DNA from: Acanthosoma haemorrhoidale
Taxonomy: Eukaryota > Arthropoda > Insecta > Hemiptera > Acanthosomatidae
Reading direction: 5' to 3'
NCBI GenBank assembly: GCA_930367205.1
Contig: OV884015.1
Span: 1,302,001 to 1,366,000 of the forward strand
Length of the DNA: 64,000 nucleotides
Position numbers and translations under genes: made by a program. Each line of letters opens with the position of its first letter. The first letter of the stretch is position 1. Shown here piece after piece: positions 1-11,554 of this stretch. The notes beneath the pieces are model-generated. The model was not told the origin of the DNA, searched no databases, and saw only the letters and a program-made list of their open reading frames with translations.

Positions 1-1605
1 TGATGTTATATTCACTCGTGACTTGAATCATACGATCGTATCACGTGATACTATGAGTGATAATGATTAGGCACACTATCTTATTCGACATCATTTGATG
101 TTATATTCACTCGAAACTTTAATCATACGATCATATCACGTGATACCATGAGTGCTAATGATTAGGCACACAATCATATTCGACATCATTTGATGTTATG
201 TTCACGCGAAACTTTAATCATACAATCATATCACGTGATTGAATGAGTGCCAATGATTAGGCACACAATCATATTCGACATCATTTGATGTTATGTTCAC
301 GCGAAACTTGAATCATACGATTGTAACACGTGATACAATGAATTCAAATGATACGGTACACAATCATATTCCACATCATTTGATGTTATGTTTACTCGTA
401 ACTATAATTATACGATCATATCACGTGATTGAATGAGTGCCAATGATATGACACACAATCATATTCGACATCATTTGATGTTATATTCACTCGTAACTTG
501 AATCATACGATTGTATCACGTGATACAATGAGTGCTAATGATACAGCACACAATCATATTCGACATCATTTGATGTTATATTCACTGGTACCATGAATCA
601 TACGATCGTATCACGTGATACCATGAGTGCTAATGATTAGGCACACTATCATATTTGACATCATCTGATGTTATTGATACGGTATACGAGCACTTTTGAC
701 ATCATTTAATGTTATATTAACTCGTAAGTTCAATCATACGATCGTATCACGTAAAACAATGAGTGCCAATGATACATTATACAATCATATTCAACATCAT
801 TTGATGTTTTATTCACTCGTAACTTGAATCACACGATCGTATCACGTGATACAATGAGTTCAAATGATACGGTACACAATCATATTCGACATCATTTGAT
901 GTTATGTTTACTCCTTACTTTAATCTTACGATCGTATCACGTGATACAATGAGTGCTAATGATACAGCACACTATCATATTTGACATCATTTGATGTTAT
1001 ATTCACTCGTACTTTGAATCATACGATCGTATCACGTGATACTATGAGTGCTAATGATTAGGCACACTATCTTATTTGACATCATTAGATGTTATATTCA
1101 CTCGTAACTTTAATCATACGATCATATCACGTGATTGAATGAATGCCAATGATATGGCACACAATCATATTCGACATCATTTGATGTTATATTCACTGGT
1201 ACTATGAATCATATGATCGTATCACGTGATACCATGAGTGCTAATGATACAGCACACAATCTTATTCGACATTATTTGATGTTATATTCACTCGTAACTT
1301 GAATCATACGATCGTATCACGTGATACAATAAGTTTAAATGATACGGTAAACAATCATATTCGACATCATTTGATGTTATATCCATCCCAAACTTTAATC
1401 ATACGATCGTATCACGTGAAACAATGAGTGCCAATGATACATTATACAATCCTATTCAAAATCATTTGATGTTATCTTCACTCGTAACTTTCATCATACG
1501 ATCGTATCACGTGATACAATAAGTGCAAATGATACGGCACACTATCATATTTGACATCATTTGATGTCATATTCACTCGTAAATTTATTCATACGATCGT
1601 ATGAT
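1..1605 (+). repeat. Satellite A block 1 (95-bp monomers; cut by window start)
   Basis: The block holds sixteen 95-bp monomers, one 41-bp short monomer at 666..706 and a 44-bp partial monomer that ends at the A-to-B junction. The monomer phase used throughout starts at TGATGTTAT. Each monomer carries the overlapping palindromes ATACGATCGTAT and TATCACGTGATA and the dyad ACATCATTTGATGT across the monomer boundary. The whole block aligns without gaps to 7287..8891 with only a handful of substitutions, for example ATACTATG against ATACCATG near position 52. No gene is present. Confidence 0.97.
666..706 (+). repeat. 41-bp short monomer of satellite A (first of 21 copies)
   Basis: This is a satellite A monomer lacking 54 bp of its middle, including both palindromes. 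It is recognised by TGATGTTATTGATACGGTAT. Copies begin at 666, 6486, 7952, 11830, 13106, 27731, 30409, 31970, 33246, 33952, 36823, 37814, 40685, 41391, 42192, 45063, 45769, 48923, 49629, 56929 and 62354. The copies at 666, 7952, 27731, 33952, 37814 and 42192 each begin exactly 940 bp before the next B block. Copies left of the retrotransposon mostly read CGAGCACTTTTGAC and copies to the right read CGAGCATGTTTGAC. The copy at 11830 is intermediate. Confidence 0.93.
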
Positions 1606-2900
1606 CTTTAACGTTAGCTCTTGCCCTATTCTGTTCTCCTGATACCAAAACAAAGAAAACATCTTTAAAAAGTCGAATTTTAACAAAAATGCGTATTTAG
1701 AGCTAGTACGTTAGCTCCTGTCCCGTTATGTTCTCCTGATACCAAAACAAAAAAAATATCGTTCAAAAGTCAAATTTTTACAAAAAGGCGTATTTCATAG
1801 CTGGTACGTTAGCTCCTGCCCTATTATGTTCTCCTGATACGAAAACGAGAAAAATATCGTCAAAAAGTTGAATTTTTCAAAAATGCGTATTTCATAGCTA
1901 GTATGTTAGCTCCTGCCCCATTATGTTCTCCTGATATGAAAACCAGGAAAATATCGTCAAAAAGTTGAATTTTTAAAAAATGGGTATTTCATAGCTGGTA
2001 CGTTAGTTCCTGTCCCATTATGTTCTCCTGATACCAAAACAAGGAAAATATCGTCAAAAAGTCGAATTTTTAAAAAATGCGTATTTCATAGCTAGTACGT
2101 CAGCTCCTGCCCCATTATGTTCTCCTGATACGAAAACAACAAAAATATCGTCAAAAAGTCGAATTTTTAAAAAAATGGGTATTTCATAGCTGGCACGTTA
2201 GCTCCTGCTCTTTTATGTTCTCCTGATACCAAAACAAAGAAAATATCGTCTAAAATTCAAATTTTTACAAAAATGCGTTTTTTATAGCTGGTACGTTACC
2301 TCCTACCCTATTATGTTCTCCTGATACCTAAACAAGAAAATATCGTCAAAAAGTCGATTTTTTAAAAAATTCGTATTTCATAGCTAGTACGTCAGCTCCT
2401 GCCCCATTATGTTCTCCTGATACTAAAACAAAGAAAATATCGTCTAAAATTCAAATTTTCACAAAAATGCGTTTTTTATAGCTGGTACGTTAGCTCCTAC
2501 CCTATTATGTTCTCCTGATACGAAAACCAGAAAAATATCGTCAAAAAGTCGATTTTTTAAAAAATGCGTATTTCATAGCTAGTACGGCAGCTCCTGCCCC
2601 ATTATGTTCTCCTGATACCTAAACAAGAAAATATCGTCAAAAAGTTGAATTTTTAAAAAAAATGCGTATTTCTTAGCTAGTACGTTAGCTCCTGCCTTAT
2701 TATGTTCTCCTGATACCAAAACAAAGAAAATGTCATCAAAAAGTTAAATTTTTTTAAAAAAGAGTATTTTATAGCTGGTACGTTAGCTTCTGAACAATTA
2801 TGATTTCCTCATACCAAAACAAGAAAAATATCGTCAAAAAGTCGAATTTTAAAAAAAATGCGTATTTTATAGCTGGTACAATAATTCCTGCCCTATTATG
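1606..2900 (+). repeat. Satellite B block 1 (~97-bp monomers)
   Basis: The block is 1,295 bp, about 13 monomers of the second satellite. Each monomer has ATGTTCTCCTGATAC, an A-rich stretch, an AT-rich core and TAGCTAGTACGTTAGCTCCTG. Monomers vary by a few bases, mostly in A and T run lengths, so the period drifts between about 95 and 99. Some monomers carry the 14-bp palindrome ATTTTTTAAAAAAT. The last monomers are a degenerate type (TTCTGAACAATTATGATTTCC, then CAATAATTCCTGCC) found at the end of nearly every B block. Confidence 0.95.
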
Positions 2901-3314
2901 TTAACTCGTAGCTTTGATCATACGATCGTATCACGTAATATAATGAGTGCTAATGATACATTATACAATCATATTCAACATCATTTGATGTTATCTTCAC
3001 TCGTAACTTGAATCATACGATCGTATCACGTGATACAATAAGTTTAAATGATACGGTAAACAATCATATTCGACATCATTTGATGTTATATCCATCCCAA
3101 ACTTTAATCATACGATCGTATCACGTGAAACAATGAGTGCTAATGATACATTATACAATTATATTCAAAATCATTTGATGTTATCTTCACTCGTAACTTT
3201 CATCATACGATCGTATCACGTGATACAATAAGTGCAAATGATACGGCACACTATTATATTTGACATCATTTGATGTCATATTCACTCGTAACTTTATTCA
3301 TACGATCGTATGAT
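2901..3314 (+). repeat. Satellite A block 2
   Basis: At 414 bp (4 x 95 + 34) this is the shortest A block in the window. It starts with the junction monomer TTAACTCGTAGCTTTGATC and ends with the three-monomer cassette that precedes B blocks (ATCCATCCCAAAC, then CCTATTCAAAATC or its variant, then ATTTATTC). It therefore consists almost only of the two junction cassettes, with the interior of a normal A block missing. Confidence 0.95.
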
Positions 3315-4025
3315 CTTTAACGTTAGCTCTTGCCCTATTCTGTTCTCCTGATACCAAAACAAAGAAAACATCTTTAAAAAGTCGAATTTTAACAAAAATG
3401 CGTATTTCATAGCTTGTACGTTAGCTCCTGTCCCATTATGTTCTCCTGATACCAAAACAAGGAAAATATCGTCAAAAAGTCGAATTTTTAAAAAATGCGT
3501 ATTTCATAGCTAGTACGTCAGCTCCTGCCCCATTATGTTCTCCTGATACGAAAACAACAAAAATATCGTCAAAAAGTCGAATTTTTAAAAAAATGGGTAT
3601 TTCATAGCTGGCACGTTAGCTCCTACCCTATTATGTTCTCCTGATACGAAAACCAGAAAAATATCGTCAAAAAGTCGATTTTTTAAAAAATGCGTATTTC
3701 ATAGCTAGTACGGCAGCTCCTGCCCCATTATGTTCTCCTGATACCTAAACAAGAAAATATCGTCAAAAAGTTGAATTTTTAAAAAAAATGCGTATTTCTT
3801 AGCTAGTACGTTAGCTCCTGCCTTATTATGTTCTCCTGATACCAAAACAAAGAAAATGTCATCAAAAAGTTAAATTTTTTTAAAAAAGAGTATTTTATAG
3901 CTGGTACGTTAGATTCTGAACAATTATGATTTCCTCATACCAAAACAAGAAAAATATCGTCAAAAAGTCGAATTTTAAAAAAATGCGTATTTTATAGCTG
4001 GTACAATAATTCCTGCCCTATTATG
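3315..4025 (+). repeat. Satellite B block 2
   Basis: The block is 711 bp, about 7 monomers. Its first and last monomers match those of block 1, and stretches of several monomers are near-identical to parts of 1606..2900, but interior monomers are missing. That pattern fits a B block shortened by loss of whole monomers. Confidence 0.94.
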
Positions 4026-4268
4026 TTAACTCGTAGCTTTGATCATACGATCGTATCACGTAATATAATGAGTGCTAATGATACATTATACAATCATATT
4101 CAACATCATTTGATGTTATATTCACCCGAAACTTTCATCATACGATCGTATCACGTGATTGAATGAGTGCCAATGATATGGCACACAATCATATTCGACA
4201 TCATTTGATGTTATATTCACTCGTGACTTGAATCATACGATCGTATCACGTGATACCATGAGTGATAA

Positions 4269-5408
4269 TGATTAGGCACACTATCATATTCGACATCATT
4301 TGATGGTATATTTACTCGTAACTTTAATCATACGATCGTATCACGTGAAACAACGAGTGCTAATGATACATTATACAATCATATTCAACATCATTTAATG
4401 TTATATTCACGTGAAACTTTAATCATACGATCGTATCACGTGATTGAATAAGTGCCAATGATAGGGCACACAATCAAATTCGACATCATTTGATGGTATA
4501 TTCACTCGTAACTTTATTCTTACGATCGTATCATATGATACAATAAGTGCCAATGATACAGCACACAATCAAATTCGACATTATTTGGTGTTATATTCAC
4601 TCGTAACTTGAATCACACGATCGTATCACGTGATACAATGAGTTCAAATGATACGGTACACAATCATATTCGACATCATTTGATGTTATGTTCACTCGTA
4701 ACTTGAATCATACGATTGTATCACGTGATACAATGAGTGCTAATGATACAGCAAACAATGATATTCGACATCATTTGATGTTATATTCACTCGTAACATG
4801 AATCATACGACCGTATAACGTGATTGAATGAATGCCAATGATTAGGCACACTATCATATTCGACATCATTTGATGGTATATTTACTCGTAACTTTAATCA
4901 TACGATCGTATCACGTGAAACAACGAGTGCTAATGATACATTATACAATCATATTCAACATCATTTAATGTTATATTCACGTGAAACTTTAATCATACGA
5001 TCGTATCACGTGATTGAATAAGTGCCAATGATAGGGCACACAATCAAATTCGACATCATTTGATGGTATATTCACTCGTAACTTTATTCTTACGATCGTA
5101 TCATATGATACAATAAGTGCCAATGATACAGCACACAATCAAATTCGACATTATTTGGTGTTATATTCACTCGTAACTTGAATCACACGATCGTATCACG
5201 TGATACAATGAGTTCAAATGATACGGTACACAATCATATTCGACATCATTTGATGTTATGTTCACTCGTAACTTGAATCATACGATTGTATCACGTGATA
5301 CAATGAGTGCTAATGATACAGCAAACAATGATATTCGACATCATTTGATGTTATATTCACTCGTAACATGAATCATACGACCGTATAACGTGATTGAATG
5401 AATGCCAA
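4269..5408 (+). repeat. 570-bp six-monomer tandem duplication in satellite A
   Basis: About 4269..4838 and 4839..5408 are two adjacent copies of six 95-bp monomers. They read as identical, sharing rare private variants such as TTGATGGTATATTTACTCG, AATAGGGCAC-like changes (GATAGGGCACAC) and CGACCGTATAACG. This implies a recent in-register exchange, since such variants are uncommon elsewhere. Confidence 0.88.
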
Positions 5409-7286
5409 TGATATGGCACAACATCATATTCGACATCATTTGATGTTATATTCACTAGTACCATGAATCTTACGATCGTATCACTTGATACCATGAGTGC
5501 TAATGATTAGGCACACTATCTTATTCGACATCATTTAATGTTATATTCACTCGTAACTTTAATCATACGATCGTATCACGTGATTGAATAAGTGCTAATG
5601 ATATAGCACACAATCATATTCGACATCATCTGATGTTATATTCATTTGTAACTTAAATCATACGATCGTATCACGTGATACAATAAGTTCAAATGATGCA
5701 GTACACAATCATATTCGACATCATTTGATGTTATATTTACTCGTAACTTTTCTCATACGATCGTATCACGTGAAACAATGAGTGCTAATGATACATTATA
5801 CAATCATATTCAACATCATTTGATGTTATATTCACTCGTAACTTGAATCATACGATCGTATCACGTGATACAATGAGTGCCAATGATACGGCACACTATC
5901 ATATTCGACATCATTTGATGTTATATTTACTCGTAACTTCAATCTTACGATCGTATCACGTGATCGAATGAGTGCCAATGATTAGGCACACTATCTTATT
6001 TGACATCATTAGATGTTATATTCACTCGTAACTTTAATCATACGATCATATCACGTGATTGAATGAATGCCAATGATATGGCACACAATCATATTCGACA
6101 TCATTTGATGTTATGTTCACGCGAAACTTTAATCATACGATTGTAACACGTGATACAATGAGTTCAAATGATACGGTACACAATCATATTCCACATCATT
6201 TGATGTTATGTTTACTCGTAACTTTAATTATACGATCATATCACGTGATTGAATGAGTGCCAATGATATGACACACAATCATATTCGACATCATTTGATG
6301 TTATATTCACTCGTAACTTGAATCATACGATTGTATCACGTGATACAATGAGTGCTAATGATACAGCACACAATCATATTCGACATCATTTGATGTTATA
6401 TTCACTGGTACCATGAATCATACGATCGTATCACGTGATACCATGAGTGCTAATGATTAGGCACACTATCATATTTGACATCATCTGATGTTATTGATAC
6501 GGTATACGAGCACTTTTGACATCATTTAATGTTATATTAACTCGTAAGTTCAATCATACGATCGTATCACGTAAAACAATGAGTGCCAATGATACATTAT
6601 ACAATCATATTCAACATCATTTGATGTTTTATTCACTCGTAACTTGAATCACACGATCGTATCACGTGATACAATGAGTTCAAATGATACGGTACACAAT
6701 CATATTCGACATCATTTGATGTTATGTTTACTCCTTACTTTAATCTTACGATCGTATCACGTGATACAATGAGTGCTAATGATACAGCACACTATCATAT
6801 TTGACATCATTTGATGTTATATTCACTCGTACTTTGAATCATACGATCGTATCACGTGATACTATGAGTGCTAATGATTAGGCACACTATCTTATTTGAC
6901 ATCATTAGATGTTATATTCACTCGTAACTTTAATCATACGATCGTATCACGTGAAACAACGAGTGCTAATGATACATTATACAATCATATTCAACATCAT
7001 TTAATGTTATATTCACGCGAAACTTTAATCATACGATCGTATCACGTGATTGAATGATTGCCAATGATAGGGCTCACAATCAAATTCGACATCATTTGAT
7101 GGTATATTCACTCGTAACTTTATTCTTACGATCGTATCACATGATACAATAAGTGCCAATGATACAGCACACTATCATATTTGACATCATTTGATGTTAT
7201 ATTCACCCGAAACTTTCATCATACGATCGTATCACGTGATTGAATGAGTGCCAATGATATGGCACACAATCATATTCGACATCATT

Positions 7287-8891
7287 TGATGTTATATTCA
7301 CTCGTGACTTGAATCATACGATCGTATCACGTGATACCATGAGTGATAATGATTAGGCACACTATCTTATTCGACATCATTTGATGTTATATTCACTCGA
7401 AACTTTAATCATACGATCATATCACGTGATACCATGAGTGCTAATGATTAGGCACACAATCATATTCGATATCATTTGATGTTATGTTCACGCGAAACTT
7501 TAATCATACAATCATATCACGTGATTGAATGAGTGCCAATGATTAGGCACACAATCATATTCGACATCATTTGATGTTATGTTCACGCGAAACTTGAATC
7601 ATACGATTGTAACACGTGATACAATGAATTCAAATGATACGGTACACAATCATATTCCACATCATTTGATGTTATGTTTACTCGTAACTTTAATTATACG
7701 ATCATATCACGTGATTGAATGAGTGCCAATGATATGACACACAATCATATTCGACATCATTTGATGTTATATTCACTCGTAACTTGAATCATACGATTGT
7801 ATCACGTGATACAATGAGTGCTAATGATACAGCACACAATCATATTCGACATCATTTGATGTTATATTCACTGGTACCATGAATCATACGATCGTATCAC
7901 GTGATACCATGAGTGCTAATGATTAGGCACACTATCATATTTGACATCATCTGATGTTATTGATACGGTATACGAGCACTTTTGACATCATTTAATGTTA
8001 TATTAACTCGTAAGTTCAATCATACGATCGTATCACGTAAAACAATGAGTGCCAATGATACATTATACAATCATATTCAACATCATTTGATGTTTTATTC
8101 ACTCGTAACTTGAATCACACGATCGTATCACGTGATACAATGAGTTCAAATGATACGGTACACAATCATATTCGACATCATTTGATGTTATGTTTACTCC
8201 TTACTTTAATCTTACGATCGTATCACGTGATACAATGAGTGCTAATGATACAGCACACTATCATATTTGACATCATTTGATGTTATATTCACTCGTACTT
8301 TGAATCATACGATCGTATCACGTGATACTATGAGTGCTAATGATTAGGCACACTATCTTATTTGACATCATTAGATGTTATATTCACTCGTAACTTTAAT
8401 CATACGATCATATCACGTGATTGAATGAATGCCAATGATGTGGCACACAATCATATTCGACATCATTTGATGTTATATTCACTGGTACTATGAATCATAT
8501 GATCGTATCACGTGATACCATGAGTGCTAATGATACAGCACACAATCTTATTCGACATTATTTGATGTTATATTCACTCGTAACTTGAATCATACGATCG
8601 TATCACGTGATACAATAAGTTTAAATGATACGGTAAACAATCATATTCGACATCATTTGATGTTATATCCATCCCAAACTTTAATCATACGATCGTATCA
8701 CGTGAAACAATGAGTGCCAATGATACATTATACAATCCTATTCAAAATCATTTGATGTTATCTTCACTCGTAACTTTCATCATACGATCGTATCACGTGA
8801 TACAATAAGTGCAAATGATACGGCACACTATCATATTTGACATCATTTGATGTCATATTCACTCGTAAATTTATTCATACGATCGTATGAT
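7287..8891 (+). repeat. 1,605-bp near-identical copy of the window's first block
   Basis: The interval aligns without gaps to 1..1605 at an offset of 7,286, differing at only a few positions. Both end at the same A-to-B junction. A third copy at 12441..13950 is shorter by exactly 95 bp, having lost one monomer near 13610. Confidence 0.9.
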
Positions 8892-11554
8892 CTTTAACGT
8901 TAGCTCTTGCCCTATTATGTTCTCCTGATACCAAAACAAAGAAAACATCTTTAAAAAGTCGAATCTTAACAAAAATGCGTATTTCATAGCTTGTACGTTA
9001 GCACCGGCCCCATTATGTTCTCCTGATACCAAAACAAGAAAAATATCGTCAAAAAGTCGAATTTTTACAAAAATGCGTATTTAGAGCTAGTACGTTAGCT
9101 CCTGTCCCGTTATGTTCTCCTGATACCAAAACAAAAAAAATATCGTTCAAAAGTCAAATTTTTACAAAAAGGCGTATTTCATAGCTTGTACGTTAGCACC
9201 TGCCCCATTATGTTCTCCTGATACCAAAACAAGAAAAACATCGTCAAAAAGTCGAATTTTTAAAAAATGCGTATTTCATAGCTAGTACGTCAGCTTCTGC
9301 CCCATTATGTTCTCCTGATACGAAAACAAGAAAAATATCGTCAAAAAGTCGAATTTTTACAAAAATGCGTATTTAGAGCTAGTACGTTAGCTCCTGTCCC
9401 ATTATGTTCTCCTGATACCAAAACAAGAAAAATATCGTCAAAAAGTCGAATTTTTACAAAAATGCGTATTTAGAGCTAGTACGTTAGCTCCTGTCCCGTT
9501 ATGTTCTCCTGATACCAAAACAAAAAAAAAAATCGTTCAAAAGTCAAATTTTTACAAAAATGCGTATTTCATAGCTGGTACGTTAGCTCCTGCCCTATTA
9601 TGTTCTCCTGATACGAAAACGAGAAAAATATCGTCAAAAAGTTGAATTTTTCAAAAATGCGTATTTCATAGCTAGTATGTTAGCTCCTGCTCTTTTATGT
9701 TCTCCTGATACTAAATCAAGAAAAATATCGTCAAAAAGTCGAATTTTTTAAAAATGCGTATTTCATAGCTAGTACGTTAGCTCCTGCCCCATCATGTTCT
9801 CCTGATACTAAAACGAGGAAAAGATCGTCAAAAAGTTGAATTTTTAAAAAATGGGTATTTCATAGCTGGTATGTTAGCTCCTGTCCCATTATGTTCTCCT
9901 GATACGAAAACGAGAAAAATATCGTCAAAAAGTTGAATTTTTCAAAAATGCGTATTTCATAGCTAGTATGTTAGCTCCTGCCCCATTATGTTCTCCTGAT
10001 ATGAAAACCAGGAAAATATCGTCAAAAAGTTGAATTTTTAAAAAATGGGTATTTCATAGCTGGTACGTTAGCTCCTGTCCCATTATGTTCTCCTGATACC
10101 AAAACAAGGAAAATATCGTCAAAAAGTCGAATTTTTAAAAATCGCGTATTTCATAGCTAGTACGTTAGCTCCTGCCCCATTATGTTCTCCTGATACAAAA
10201 ACAACAAAAATATCGTCAAAAAGTCGAATTTTTAAAAAAATGGGTATTTCATAGCTGGCACGTTAGCTCCTGCTCTTTTATGTTCTCCTGATACCAAAAC
10301 AAAGAAAATATCGTCTAAAATTCAAATTTTTACAAAAATGCGTATTTCATTGCTTGTACGTTAGCACCTGCCCCATTATGTTCTCCTGATACGAAAACAA
10401 GAAAAATATCGTCAAAAAGTCGAATTTTTACAAAAATGCGTATTTAGAGCTAGTACGTTAGCTCCTGTCCCGTTATGTTCTCCTGATACCAAAACAAAAA
10501 AAATATCGTTCAAAAGTCAAATTTTTACAAAAATGCGTATTTCATAGCTGGTACGTTAGCTCCTGCCCTATTATGTTCTCCTGATACGAAAACGAAAAAA
10601 ATATCGTCAAAAAGTTGAATTTTTAAAAAATGGGTATTTCTTAGCTGGTACGTTAGCTCCTGTCCCATTATGTTCTCCTGATGCCAAAACAAGGAAAATA
10701 TCGTCAAAAAGTGGAATTTTTAAAAAATGCGTATTTCATAGCTAGTACGTCAGCTCCTGCCCGCCCCATTATGTTTTCCTGATACGAAAACAACAAAAAT
10801 ATCGTCAAAAAGTCGAATTTTTAAAAAAATGGGTATTTCATAGCTGGCACGTTAGCTCCTGCTCTTTTATGTTCTCCTGATACCAAAACAAAGAAAATAT
10901 CGTCTAAAATTCAAATTTTTACAAAAATGCGTTTTTTATAGCTGGTACGTTACCTCCTACCCTATTATGTTCTCCTGATACGAAAACCAGGAAAATATCG
11001 TCAAAAAGTCGATTTTTTAAAAAATGCGTATTTCATAGCCAGTACGTCAGCTCCTGCCCCATTATGTTCTCCTGATACCAAAACAAAGAAAATATCGTCT
11101 AAAATTCAAATTTTTACAAAAATGCGTTTTTTATAGCTGGTACGTTAGCTCCTACCCTATTATGTTCTCCTGATACGAAAACCAGAAAAATATCGTCAAA
11201 AAGTCGATTTTTTAAAAAATGCGTATTTCATAGCTAGTACGGCAGCTTCTGCCCCATTATGTTCTCCTGATACCTAAACAAGAAAATATCGTCAAAAAGT
11301 TGAATTTTTAAAAAAAATGCGTATTTCTTAGCTAGTACGTTAGCTCCTGCCTTATTATGTTCTCCTGATACCAAAACAAAGAAAATGTCATCAAAAAGTT
11401 AAATTTTTTTTAAAAAGAGTATTTTATAGCTGGTATGTTAGCTTCTGAACAATTATGATTTCCTCATACAAAAACAAGAAAAATATCGTCAAAAAGTCGA
11501 ATTTTAAAAAAATGCGTATTTTATAGCTTGTACAATAATTCCTGCCCTATTCTG
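8892..11554 (+). repeat. Satellite B block 3 (longest B block)
   Basis: At 2,663 bp (about 27 monomers) this is the largest B block. From about 10340 to its end it is repeated, offset 3,891, at about 14231..15445. One monomer contains a short internal CCCG duplication (CTGCCCGCCCCATTATG near 10755) that is shared with the copy at about 14650. Open frames of about 60 codons here are repeat sequence and not genes. Confidence 0.95.

Larger units (their letters stand above)
4026..8891 (+). repeat. Satellite A block 3
   Basis: The block is 4,866 bp, exactly 50 x 95 + 2 x 41 + 34, with short monomers at 6486 and 7952. It contains a 570-bp tandem duplication at about 4269..5408. Its final 1,605 bp repeat 1..1605 and its interval near 5.97-6.9 kb repeats the same cassette, so at least three generations of amplification are layered here. 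No gene is present. Confidence 0.96.

Noticed and set aside
1..95. CENP-B box in satellite A
   Set aside because: The TTCG of ATTCGACATC is not followed by the required A and CGGG positions, so the vertebrate motif is absent.
1..1605. CRISPR array, because of regularly spaced repeats with palindromes
   Set aside because: The sequence between the palindromes is itself repeated and there are no unique spacers or cas genes. The unit is a plain tandem satellite.
1606..2900. Satellite B as a fragment of a transposon or a non-coding RNA gene
   Set aside because: There are no terminal repeats, coding remnants or polymerase III boxes. It is a simple tandem monomer.
10525..10707. 60-codon open frame on the minus strand in satellite B, with an identical copy at 14416..14598
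   Set aside because: Both are the same duplicated stretch of satellite B. The ~97-bp period is not a multiple of three, so a frame can stay open only by chance, and identity reflects segmental duplication and not selection.
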